From JACPLA01 sp035291905 (lineage in GTDB: Bacteria > Bacteroidota > Ignavibacteria > UBA10030), in the NCBI GenBank assembly GCA_035291905.1, contig DATDRF010000294.1, positions 1 to 21,586 on the forward strand: DNA of 21,586 bases, written 5' to 3'. The notes beneath the pieces were generated by a model that searched no databases, was not told the DNA's origin, and saw only the letters and a program-made list of their open reading frames with translations. Positions 7,309 through 14,883 of the stretch are shown here, in pieces; the first letter of the stretch is position 1, and each line of letters opens with the position of its first letter. Position numbers and translations under genes: made by a program.

Positions 7309-7381
7309 GCACCCATGGCTCAATTGGTAGAGCAACTGACTCTTAATCAGTGGGTTCCAGGTTCGAGTCCTGGTGGGTGCA
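7309..7381 (+). tRNA. tRNA-Lys (anticodon CTT)
   Basis: A 73-base cloverleaf. The acceptor stem GCACCCA pairs with TGGGTGC, discriminator A at 7381. The D-arm is GCTC/GAGC, the anticodon stem ACTGA/TCAGT with loop CTCTTAA giving anticodon CTT, and the T-stem CCAGG/CCTGG with loop TTCGAGT. The 3' CCA is not encoded (the next bases are CAAG), so it must be added by a nucleotidyltransferase. Copies of its 5' end (7194) and 3' end (7467-7489, 7561-7569) flank it, and a tyrosine recombinase gene lies 290 bases downstream, as is usual for tRNA integration sites. Confidence 0.95.
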
Positions 7382-7418
7382 CAAGAGCCAGGCCCCGCCC
7401 AAAATCAGCGGGGTTCTC

Positions 7419-7570
7419 AATTCGACGTTGAAGTTAGCAGAAAGAGCTAACTTCAGTCGAATTGGAAGTTCGAGTCCTGGTGGGTGCACTCGCCGCTCTT
7501 GTATCATCGGCGGGACGAAGTCAGTCCTGCCTGCCCGCCATGCTTCACCTTTTGGCGGGGTGGGTGCACA
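7419..7570. repeat. Palindromes alternating with copies of the tRNA-Lys 3' end
   Basis: A long imperfect hairpin (7419-7438 with 7446-7463, about 18 pairs) leads directly into 7467-7489, a 23-base copy of the T-arm and acceptor end of tRNA-Lys with one possible mismatch at its edge. A second palindrome (CCCGCC 7534-7539 with GGCGGG 7554-7559) leads directly into TGGGTGCACA (7561-7570), a third copy of the acceptor end. These direct repeats of the tRNA 3' end resemble attachment-site repeats left by integrases. The regular alternation of hairpin and tRNA end is unusual. Confidence 0.75.
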
Positions 7571-7619
7571 AATGGTTTTCGGTAGTTTTGTAGTCTTCTC
7601 CCCCCACTGATTCTCCTCT

Positions 7620-7638
7620 ATTGCAACGGAATTGCAAC
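7620..7638. promoter_or_regulatory. Paired ATTGCAAC direct repeats upstream of the integrase
   Basis: ATTGCAAC occurs at 7620-7627 and again at 7631-7638, spaced 11 bases (about one helical turn), 35 bases before the integrase start. Such spacing could suit a recombinase arm site or an operator. The role is inferred only from position. Confidence 0.35.
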
Positions 7639-7672
7639 AGTTCATCCATGCTCTGGATGAAAGGAGGTCGCA

Positions 7673-8708
7673 ATGTCCGTCTCTCGTCAGCGGTTTTCTC
7701 TCATCAAACGCTACAATGGTATTTACCATATCCTTTACTACGCGAACGGCAAGCGCAAGTGGAAGTCTACAGGACACACACAGAAACCTGAGGCACTCAA
7801 GGCTCTTACTCGGCTCCGGGAGTTGTTGCAGGAACGAACAAAGTCGGTTTCTTTTGAGGCATTCACCATTGATTTTCTTTCCTTCTCTGAGGCAAAAAAA
7901 CCACGCCCGAAAGACTTTTGACCTCTACAAGGCAATCCTGCGACGATTCGGGGCATTTGTACGCGACGCCTCAATGGTTGAAATCACCCCTGAGACAATA
8001 GACAAGTACAAAACGAAGAGGATACGAGAAGTAAGTCCTGTTTCCGTCAACGTTGAACTTCGGATGCTCGAGGCTGCCTTCTCGACCGCCAAACGGTGGA
8101 AACTTGTGGGCAGTCATCCATTTGATGGGGTTTCGTTGGCTTCAGTGCCTGAACAGGCTCCATTGCATCTCAGCCATGCTGACTTTCAACGGCTCCTTTC
8201 CTGCATTAAGGAAGGTTGGCTGCGAGATGTTGTCTTGTTTGCGGTGCTCACTGGAATGAGAAGGGGAGAAATTCTCAACCTTCATTGGTGTGATGTTGAC
8301 CTCGTACGAAAGGCTGTAAGAATTCAATCAAACGCATCCTGGCAAAGCAAACACGGAAAGAGACGCACAATTCCTCTAAGCCAAACCGCCAATCTACTAT
8401 TGCAGAGAAAGGTAGGAATAAGCGCAAGTGAGTATGTCTTCACGTTGAACGATGCAAAAATATACGAGAATTGGGTAACGCATTTGTTCAAGCGGTATGT
8501 TCGGGAGGCAAACCTTAGCAACCAACGCATCAGGTTTCACTCGCTACGGCATACTTTTGCCACCTGGCTGGCTGAAAGTAATGTTTCAACGTGGGAAATT
8601 CAAAAACTCATGGGACACAGTGACATCAAGACAACGCAAGCGTATAGTCACATTGCAGCCGAAGGACTCCATAGTACCGTGAACAAGATTTCCATTGAGA
8701 TGAACTGA
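7673..8708 (+). CDS. Tyrosine recombinase (site-specific integrase) with an apparent one-base frameshift
   Basis: DNA integrase/recombinase expected to act at the adjacent tRNA-Lys. The start at 7673 is preceded by a strong ribosome site, AAGGAGGT (7661-7668). The first frame encodes an N-terminal arm-type and core-binding region (MSVSRQRFSLIKRYNGIYH...) but stops at about 7921. The rest, from HARKTFDLYKAILRRFG onward, is in the next frame. The switch falls at a run of seven A (7894-7900); six A would join the two parts. The catalytic domain is complete: Arg in TGMRRGEI, Lys in SKHGKRR, His/Arg in FHSLRHTFATWLA, His in LMGHSDIKTT and the Tyr in QAYSHI. The open frame also extends upstream to 7632, but those residues are not integrase-like. 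It may be a real pseudogene, a sequencing error or a slippage site. Confidence 0.85.
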
Positions 8709-8799
8709 ATACAAAAAAGGGGGTATACACGGCAAAAGGGTGGGGATACGAGCTACCTTTTTCATTTCCGGGGTGGAACCGTTACCAATTCGTTGTCGA
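8709..8799. other. Short non-coding stretch after the integrase
   Basis: It contains purine-rich sequence (AAAAAAGGGGG) and short G-runs. I see no gene, RNA or convincing hairpin. It ends where a second recombinase remnant begins. Confidence 0.4.
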
Positions 8800-8886
8800 A
8801 GCGTGAGTGCTACTGAAATCTATTCTCATCTTGTGGCACGCGAACTTCACAGCACGGTGAACAAGATAGAGTTGCAGATAAATTAG
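8800..8886 (+). pseudogene. Remnant of the C-terminus of a second tyrosine recombinase
   Basis: The frame reads SVSATEIYSHLVARELHS followed by TVNKIELQIN and a TAG stop at 8884-8886. This parallels the end of the intact integrase (DIKTTQAYSHIAAEGLHS, then TVNKISIEMN), including the catalytic Tyr and the LHSTVNKI tail. Only about 28 codons remain, without start or ribosome site. It differs enough from the neighbour to be a relative rather than a recent duplicate, so at least two related recombinases have occupied this site. Confidence 0.8.
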
Positions 8887-8993
8887 GAATCAGTCCTACG
8901 CGTGTAGTTGCTTCTCATTTCAAAAAGGATTAGCGTTTCATCCATATAGTACGCCGCGACGAAGGAAGTTCGCGAGCAAGTTGCTTCAACAAA

Positions 8994-9035
8994 AAGGCCT
9001 CCTGAATCGCGTCATGATGCGATTAAGGGGGTCTT
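8994..9035 (+). terminator. Hairpin terminator upstream of the repeat protein gene
   Basis: An imperfect 17-base stem (8994-9010 with 9019-9035, several wobble or mismatched pairs) has an eight-base loop and is followed by the T-rich CTTGTTTG. It is preceded by A-rich sequence, so it could work in either direction. It most likely isolates the integrase region from the following gene. The stretch 8887-8993 before it shows no gene. Confidence 0.5.
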
Positions 9036-9104
9036 CTTGTTTGTGACAGGACAGTAAAGAGTGAATTGTGAATAACGAATGAGAGTCTATGTTCTGGAGG
9101 AATC

Positions 9105-11225
9105 ATGGCACACTACATTTTTTCAATAATAGCATTACTGTTCCTTTGTGTTACCCAATCTTTCGCACAAAGTGGGTGGTTCTGGCAAAGTCCTCTGCCG
9201 CAAGGTAATCATCTTGTAGGCGTAAGATTCATTTCCCCAACAGTGGGCTGGGCTGTAGGTGAGTACGGTACAATCCTCAAGACCACTAACGGAGGAGCAA
9301 GCTGGACTTTACAGATAACCAAAACAAGAGGGACGGTAATGGGCATTTACTTTGCAGATGAAAATGTCGGGACAGCTGTTGGTTATGATTGGTGGACCTT
9401 TGATGGAATAATTCTCAGAACCACAAATGGAGGAGCAACCTGGACTTCACAGACAAGCGGTGTAAAGAACTGTTTGTACAATGTCTTCTTTGCTGATGCA
9501 AATACCGGAATAACTGTTGGCTCTGATGGCGCAGTCCTGAGAACCACAGACGGTGGAACAATTTGGAATTGGCAACCCAGCGGAACAACAAACCATCTGT
9601 ATGGTATTTCGTTTACCGATGGAAATACCGGGACAGCCGTTGGTGACTCTGGCTTAATCCTCAGAATTACAAACGGAGGAACAACCTGGACTGAACAAAC
9701 AAGCGGAACAACAAACCGTTTGCGGGGTGTCTCCTTCACAGATGGAAACAACGGTACGGCTGTTGGTGATTCTGGCACAATCCTCAGAACCACAAACGGA
9801 GGAGTAGACTGGACTTTACAATCAAGCCTTACATCAGCACAACTAAATGATGTCTCCTTCACCGATGCAAATACGGGTACGGTCGTGGGTGGCGCCTTTA
9901 ATCCAAATCGCGACGTAGTAATTCTCAGAACCACAGACGGAGGTACAAACTGGACTGAACAGATGAGCGGAGTAGGGTGGTCTCCCAACGGTGTTCATTT
10001 CATTGACGCAAATACCGGTACGGCTGTTGGTGACGGGGGCACAATCTACAGGACTACAAACGGAGGAACAACGTGGACTGAACAGTCAAGCGGACACACA
10101 CCACCGTTGCATGGTGTGAGCTTCACCGATGCAAACAATGGAACGGCTGTTGGTGAAGGCGGTTTTTCCACAATCCTCAGAACGACAAACGGAGGAACAA
10201 CCTGGATATTACACAATCCCGGCATATCAAACGCCTTATTCGGTGTCTCCTTCACAGATGCATTTAACGGCACAGCTGTCGGTGATTCTGGTACAATCCT
10301 AAGAACCATCAGCGGCGCAACCTGGACTTTGCAGTCAAGCGGAACAAGAAACGCTCTGTATGGTGTCTCCTTCACTGATGTAAATACCGGCACAGCTGTT
10401 GGTGATTCTGGAACAATCCTCAGAACCACAAACAGAGGAGCAATGTGGACTTCACAGACAAGCGGGACATCAAACAGTTTGCGGGGTGTCTCCTTCACTG
10501 ACGCATATACCGGCACTGCCGTTGGTGATTCTGGCACAATCCTGAGAACTACAGACGGCGGAACAACCTGGACTTCACAATCAAGCGGAACAACAGACGC
10601 TCTATTTGGTGTCTCCTTCACTGATGCAAATAACGGTACGGCTGTTGGTGATTCTGGCGTAATCCTCAGAACCACAAACGGCGCGAGCTGGACTAAGCAA
10701 TCAAGCGGGACAACGGTAGCACCGTTGTATGGTGTGGGCTTTACAGATGCAAACAACGGGACAGCCGTTGGTTCTGGAGGTACAATCCTCAGAACCACAA
10801 ACGGAGGAACAACCTGGACTTTCCAAGAAAGCGGGACATCCGCCACGTTTTATGGTGTTTCATTCAGTGATAGAAATACCGGTACGGTTGTCGGCTGGGT
10901 AATTCTGAGAACGACAAACGGTGGGGTCACTTTTGTGAATCATACTAGCAGCGAGATTCCTGAAAGCTTTTCACTCTATCAGAACTACCCCAACCCGTTC
11001 AATCCAGTAACGATAATTACGTTCAGGCTTCAATCGAAGGCTTTTGTGTCACTAAAGGTCTTTGATGCTTTAGGAAGAGAAATATCAAATCTTCTTTCCA
11101 AAGAGCTGCCATCTGGACCATACTCACAGCAGTGGAACGCTACAGGTTTTCCCAGTGGAGTCTATTTCTACCGCTTACAGGCTGGTTCCTTTGTCGAGAC
11201 GAAGAAACTCGTGTTGCTTCGCTAA
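9105..11225 (+). CDS. Secreted Ycf48/BNR-like repeat protein with type IX secretion sorting domain
   Basis: A 706-residue exported protein. The signal peptide is about residues 1-21 (hydrophobic core IIALLFLCV, cleavage after SFA). It is followed by 14 tandem repeats of about 41 residues with the pattern GVSFTDANTGTAVGDSGTIL and then RTTNGGTTWT. This pattern is typical of Ycf48/Hcf136- and BNR/sialidase-type beta-propeller blades. The last about 85 residues form a type A sorting domain (FSLYQNYPNPFNPVT... FDALGREIS... SGVYFYRLQAGSFVETKKLVLLR), which directs secretion across the outer membrane and surface attachment. The ribosome site TGGAGG lies four bases before the ATG. The middle repeats (9-13) are very similar at DNA level, suggesting recent repeat exchange or expansion. 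Ligand and role are unknown; adhesion or polymer binding is conceivable. Confidence 0.9.
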   Translation: MAHYIFSIIALLFLCVTQSFAQSGWFWQSPLPQGNHLVGVRFISPTVGWAVGEYGTILKTTNGGASWTLQITKTRGTVMGIYFADENVGTAVGYDWWTFDGIILRTTNGGATWTSQTSGVKNCLYNVFFADANTGITVGSDGAVLRTTDGGTIWNWQPSGTTNHLYGISFTDGNTGTAVGDSGLILRITNGGTTWTEQTSGTTNRLRGVSFTDGNNGTAVGDSGTILRTTNGGVDWTLQSSLTSAQLNDVSFTDANTGTVVGGAFNPNRDVVILRTTDGGTNWTEQMSGVGWSPNGVHFIDANTGTAVGDGGTIYRTTNGGTTWTEQSSGHTPPLHGVSFTDANNGTAVGEGGFSTILRTTNGGTTWILHNPGISNALFGVSFTDAFNGTAVGDSGTILRTISGATWTLQSSGTRNALYGVSFTDVNTGTAVGDSGTILRTTNRGAMWTSQTSGTSNSLRGVSFTDAYTGTAVGDSGTILRTTDGGTTWTSQSSGTTDALFGVSFTDANNGTAVGDSGVILRTTNGASWTKQSSGTTVAPLYGVGFTDANNGTAVGSGGTILRTTNGGTTWTFQESGTSATFYGVSFSDRNTGTVVGWVILRTTNGGVTFVNHTSSEIPESFSLYQNYPNPFNPVTIITFRLQSKAFVSLKVFDALGREISNLLSKELPSGPYSQQWNATGFPSGVYFYRLQAGSFVETKKLVLLR

Positions 11226-11283
11226 GACTAATGTCTTTCACCAGCAGCGAGAAACCCGAGCCTATCCCCCAAGGGGGGCGTCC

Positions 11284-11856
11284 ATGCAAATCTTTCTTCA
11301 GAAATATCTCTTCCCCATTTGCGCTTTGTTCCTTGTGTTCGGTTGTTCATCAAAGCAAGAGAATAAGGAAACCGTTCCCGAAGTGAACTGGCGTGATTCC
11401 CTCAAAGTCGGCATGACCTATGAAGAAGTGGAGAAGATTCTGGGCAAGCCTGTGGATATTTCAAGAGGCGCGAGTAGGCTTGAGGATGAGGATGAGAACA
11501 TCAGGGGGTTGGGGAAAACAGAACTCGAAACAAGGTTGGCAGAATTGGAGTTTATTCAAAAAGTGATGGACTCAACGAAAAACGAACGGCTGGTGGCGTT
11601 CCGGAAATCAGTTAAAACAACAGGACAGTTGATATATGTCAACTGGAAATACTTAGGCCCAAGATTCGACACGGCAACAGTAATCGAGCCAACATGGGTA
11701 AATGCTCATCTGAACTCTAGAGAAGAATACTTCGTCAATGGGGTGGAGGTCTCAAGAGTAGATTTCGACCTGTCGCCTCCCAACTGGATTTTTCCGCAAC
11801 CCCGCGCTATTCCAAGGGTGGGCTCTTTGCCTGGACCATCTTCGACTACCCTCTGA
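11284..11856 (+). CDS. Small predicted lipoprotein with a BamE/SmpA-like motif, C-terminus probably chimeric
   Basis: A 190-residue protein. The N-terminus has a signal peptide ending in a lipobox (ALFLVFGC, lipid-modified Cys about residue 20), followed by a charged linker. The segment SLKVGMTYEEVEKILGKP resembles the helix-turn motif of small BamE/SmpA-type lipoproteins. A charged helical region (about 75-115) and a possible beta segment follow. The start chosen is the ATG at 11284, because it alone gives the signal peptide; the frame is open further upstream but overlaps the preceding gene. From about 11766 the frame runs out of phase through sequence that encodes a restriction helicase in another frame. 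The last about 30 residues (PNWIFPQPRAIPRVGSLPGP...) are therefore probably not native, and the true 3' end may be lost. Confidence 0.6.
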   Translation: MQIFLQKYLFPICALFLVFGCSSKQENKETVPEVNWRDSLKVGMTYEEVEKILGKPVDISRGASRLEDEDENIRGLGKTELETRLAELEFIQKVMDSTKNERLVAFRKSVKTTGQLIYVNWKYLGPRFDTATVIEPTWVNAHLNSREEYFVNGVEVSRVDFDLSPPNWIFPQPRAIPRVGSLPGPSSTTL

Positions 11857-12625
11857 AGCAGGCCATTCAGGACAATATTGTCAAGCGACCGGTCAAAGGT
11901 ATCTCCAAAATCGAAGAGGCGAAATCAACTGTAGTCTATAAGAAATACGAAGCCTATCTCATTGCCGGTGTAGAGCGTTGGAGGGAATACCGGGACCAGC
12001 TCAAGCCTCTTAACAAGAGACCAATCCTTTTATCATGATGAATAGCACAGAGGAAGCCGACGATATAGGCGATTGGCTCATGAAAAAGTACCCCTCAGAG
12101 TTTGGAGGGGATAAGACGTTGATAATTCACACCGACACGAAGGGCGAAGTCTCCAAGAAGGACTTGGATAAAGCGCGCAAGCTTGCCCATGACGTCGACC
12201 AAGAAACCTCTACCGTGAACGCGATTGTAAGCGTCCTGATGCTGAGGGAAGGCTGGGACGTTCAGAATGTTACTGTTGTCGTTGGTCTCCGCCCTTATTC
12301 CGCCAAAGCAAATATCCTGCCGGAACAGACAATCGGCAGGGGGTTGCGGCTGATGTTCAGGACTGGAACAACTTCAGCCTACATTGAGAGGGTGGATGTC
12401 ATAGGAAACAAAGCATTCCTCTCCTTCGTCGATGAACTGGAGCAACTTGAAGGTCTGAAACTTGACACCTTTGAGATTGGAAAGGACAAGCTCCAGATTA
12501 ACACTATCATGCCCTTGGAAGACAAGGAGGCGGCTGACATTGGAATCCCGGAACTGACTCCTTCTCTTGTCAGGAAAAAATCACTCGCCGAGGAGATTGC
12601 CTCTATGGACACGAGCGGGCGATAA
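11766..12625 (+). pseudogene. Truncated, frameshifted fragment of a type III restriction enzyme Res-type helicase
   Basis: Relic of the ATP-dependent restriction subunit of a type III (or related) R-M system. One frame reads RPVASQLDFSATPRYSKG, then GLFAWTIFDYPLKQAIQD and NIVKRPVKG. This is the helicase motif III (SAT) region and the segment that follows in Res proteins. Near 12027-12031 the frame shifts (four T where five would keep it open). It continues as KRPILFIMMNSTEEADDIGD, with motif V-like VLMLREGWDVQNVTVVVGLRP and motif VI EQTIGRGLRLMFR. The N-terminal Walker A/DEAD half and the C-terminal nuclease domain are both absent; the frame stops at 12625. No modification (Mod) gene is present. 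The 5' end is joined to the lipoprotein gene. The part from 12035 could be mistaken for an intact 196-residue gene. Confidence 0.85.
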
Positions 12626-12649
12626 GGGGAAGAAGTCCCCGAATTTGGA

Positions 12650-12693
12650 AAAAGTGGAAAACTGGGAAGGCGATTTCCTGGTTTTCCACTTTT
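12650..12693. terminator. Strong bidirectional hairpin terminator
   Basis: A 19-base stem (12650-12668 with 12675-12693), near-perfect apart from two wobble-type positions, has a short GC-containing loop. It is flanked by an A-run on the left and T-rich sequence on the right. It lies between the restriction relic and the convergent minus-strand gene, and could terminate both. The remaining sequence to 12832 shows no gene. Confidence 0.75.
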
Positions 12694-12832
12694 CGTTTTC
12701 TCCATTCCACCCATCTTGTCGCATGATGATGCGGAATTGAAGCTTTTTCAAAAATGAAGGATGAGGAAGAAAATCGGGAATCCGAAGGGTGAACTCTCTG
12801 CCGGACGACCCACCGCGCCTGCGGACAGTGAA

Positions 12833-14803
12833 TCAGGCAAGTACCAAAGCAGAACGAAGCTCAAATTGCTCAAACATCACCCGGAGGCGCTTCCGCTGTT
12901 CCTCCACGGTTGGCGTAATGGTTGAGATGTTTTCGCCGGGGAAAGCATCATCGGATGCGATCCGGAGGCAAAGATCCATTCCCCGCTCGAGGTTGTCTCT
13001 GAACTCTCGCAGCGCACTCACTTCGCGCTCCGTGTTTCCGCTCTTGGAGATCAACCGCTCGAGGTAGTCGACATACATGACCATTTCTTTGGAGAACATG
13101 TGCGGGCGATTCTCGGGGACCAGAGACGATCCGCGGCCATAGATGTGATCTACCATCTCCTGCAGTGAATAGATGCGGTCGAACCACGCTATGTTTGGCC
13201 CCGGACAGATCGCCTGAGGGGACTCTGATCTGCGCACAACTCCGTGTGTGATCAGGGCTCCGTTGCCGAGGTGCTCGCAAAGACAGGTTTTGACAAGGAC
13301 ACTGTCGATCAGCTTTTGCTTTTCTCCGTCCGCTATATCCATAGCGGAGATCTGTTCCAGTTTGAGTGTTTGATACTGATTCGAGGCGGTGCAAATCGGT
13401 TCTGCCGTGAATTCCGTGTTCGAGACAAGGTGTCCTTTCGGACACGGAGAGCCGGGTTTTCCTTTCTGAGCCTGCTTCTTCGTCCACACCTCAGAACCGG
13501 AGCCCCTGATGTTGTTGAATGATATCCCAAGGGGCGATGCGTCGCTGACATAGACGTCCTCTTCCTTTGCCTGTCGCAGTAATTCCCGGGTGTCGTCATC
13601 GACACATGTAGCCTCGGGTACAAGGAGAAACGGCGTTGCCCATCCCGTTCTGTCCATGCCGAAATACTCGCGCATCCGGCGATCTTCGCCGTTTGTTCCA
13701 ATCCCGCCTTGCACGGTCAAGATTGGCTGCTCGTCTTTTGCTGAATGCGGGTATTCCCATCCCATTGATTCATAGAACTTCTGGATAAAGGGAAGGAACT
13801 CTGCCTTAAGTTGTTCCCTCTTCTCTCTAAACTCTTTGAGAATGGAGGGGAGGAGGTGACCGTTGGAGGCAAAGGCATGTCCGCCGCAGTTGAGGCCGGA
13901 TTCGATTCGGAATTCGTGAACCTCCAACCCCTTTTTCGCCAGCATGTGTCCCTGGATGGAAGCAGAACGGAAATCACTCACCTTCAGGATGATCTTCTTC
14001 TTCATCTCGCCGGCCTCAGTTCTGTAGAAATCGCGGAAAGAAGAGAGATACGCGAAAAGGCCGCGATTAAAGCCAGCGGAGAACTCGACTGCAGATTGAA
14101 GACTGCTGTTAGCGAATCCGCGCAGAGCGGCTTTGGCGTCGGAGAACTGCTCGCCTAAGGGGCGCCCATGCTTGTCCACATTCAAGCGGTCAAGCTTCGT
14201 CATGATGTTAACGTCAAACGTACCTGGCACCATGCGGCTGCTAAGCGACCTCTCAAGCTCATCTCGTTCCATCCCGGGCGGAAGAGCCAACATACGGAGG
14301 TATTCCTGTTTGAACGGACTCCCATTAGGCAGGAGCTCAAAGTACTTTGTCTTGTCGTTACGGTGAAAGAAGGGAAGGCTGCGCACGGTTTCCATGTTTC
14401 GGCGGACAAGCTTCTGGACGGTCTCGAGGTATTCAGTGACTCGCCGGGCTCGTGCGTCTTCGTCGTAGCGATAGATCTTCTTATAGGGGAGACCGTGCTT
14501 GGAGTTATAGAAGGCACGAATTCTCTCTATCAGAGTGTCATCGATGATAGAGATGACGGAACAAATACCGAGGTGAGCAACCCGGATGGGTGTGTCAATG
14601 GAATGACCCGTTCCCATCACGGGAATGTGAAATGTATGATCCTTCAGGGGCCGACTTTGACTAGTGAATGAAGAATGGACGACGTTTCCACAAGGTAATG
14701 ATTGTCGCGGAGATATCCAAAGAATTCTGAAAGCAACCTGTCTGGTGAGGTGAGCTGCTCTGATGGACTCCACTGACGAAGTTGAGGGTGCCTCCCTTCG
14801 CAC
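12833..14803 (-). CDS. Conserved protein of unknown function, possible TIM-barrel-like fold with Cys-rich C-terminal half
   Basis: An open frame of up to 656 residues on the minus strand. From about residue 58 (FHIPVMGTGHSIDTPIRVAHLG) it reads like a well-conserved enzyme. Features include KVSDFRSASIQGHMLAKKGL (274-293), RIESGLNCGGHAF (299-311), the phosphate-loop-like VQGGIGTNGEDR (364-375) and SDASPLGISFNNIRGSGS. A Cys-rich section has CPKGH (454-458), Cys471, CLCEHLGNG (507-515) and Cys533. The Gly-rich turns suggest an FMN- or phosphate-binding barrel, but I cannot name the family or reaction. The start is uncertain. The GTG at 14803 has a GGAAG-type site but adds about 57 residues that do not look protein-like. 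The only other in-frame ATG, at 14617, would cut off the likely first strand (FHIPV). The gene stands alone, convergent to its left neighbour. Confidence 0.82.
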   Translation of the reverse strand: MRREAPSTSSVESIRAAHLTRQVAFRILWISPRQSLPCGNVVHSSFTSQSRPLKDHTFHIPVMGTGHSIDTPIRVAHLGICSVISIIDDTLIERIRAFYNSKHGLPYKKIYRYDEDARARRVTEYLETVQKLVRRNMETVRSLPFFHRNDKTKYFELLPNGSPFKQEYLRMLALPPGMERDELERSLSSRMVPGTFDVNIMTKLDRLNVDKHGRPLGEQFSDAKAALRGFANSSLQSAVEFSAGFNRGLFAYLSSFRDFYRTEAGEMKKKIILKVSDFRSASIQGHMLAKKGLEVHEFRIESGLNCGGHAFASNGHLLPSILKEFREKREQLKAEFLPFIQKFYESMGWEYPHSAKDEQPILTVQGGIGTNGEDRRMREYFGMDRTGWATPFLLVPEATCVDDDTRELLRQAKEEDVYVSDASPLGISFNNIRGSGSEVWTKKQAQKGKPGSPCPKGHLVSNTEFTAEPICTASNQYQTLKLEQISAMDIADGEKQKLIDSVLVKTCLCEHLGNGALITHGVVRRSESPQAICPGPNIAWFDRIYSLQEMVDHIYGRGSSLVPENRPHMFSKEMVMYVDYLERLISKSGNTEREVSALREFRDNLERGMDLCLRIASDDAFPGENISTITPTVEEQRKRLRVMFEQFELRSALVLA

Positions 14804-14883
14804 TTTGTTTTTCTTCCTTCATTCCGTTATATTTGACTTGGATTGGCGATTTCTAAACGCTTTTTCTTGCGCTTTTCCTCATT
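14804..14883. other. AT-rich gap upstream of the minus-strand gene
   Basis: This T-rich stretch lies between the minus-strand gene and the tRNA-Leu region and may hold the promoter of the minus-strand gene. I cannot point to convincing boxes. No gene is seen. Confidence 0.35.

Noticed and set aside
7087..7570. CRISPR array
   Set aside because: The repeats are 7 bases, contiguous and degenerate, without unique spacers, and no cas genes are present.
7632..7890. N-terminal extension of the integrase open frame back to 7632
   Set aside because: Its translation is Ser/Phe-rich and unlike integrases. The strong ribosome site and the integrase-like N-terminus lie in the other frame from 7673.
9383..10846. 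Two long minus-strand frames (9383-9988 and 10046-10846)
   Set aside because: They are antisense to the tandem repeat protein. The repeated codons keep the opposite strand open and create a repetitive VVPP.VVLRI pattern, not a real protein.
12035..12625. Stand-alone 196-residue gene
   Set aside because: The helicase sequence continues upstream in another frame, and motif VI without a Walker A half cannot be a complete helicase. It is treated as part of a pseudogene.
7309..12650. A complete genomic island with defined ends
   Set aside because: The tRNA, integrases and accessory genes suggest one, but no copy of the tRNA-Lys 3' end was seen on the right side, so boundaries cannot be drawn.
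14168..14671. Plus-strand frame of 167 residues
   Set aside because: It is antisense to the 5' part of the conserved minus-strand gene and has no recognisable features.
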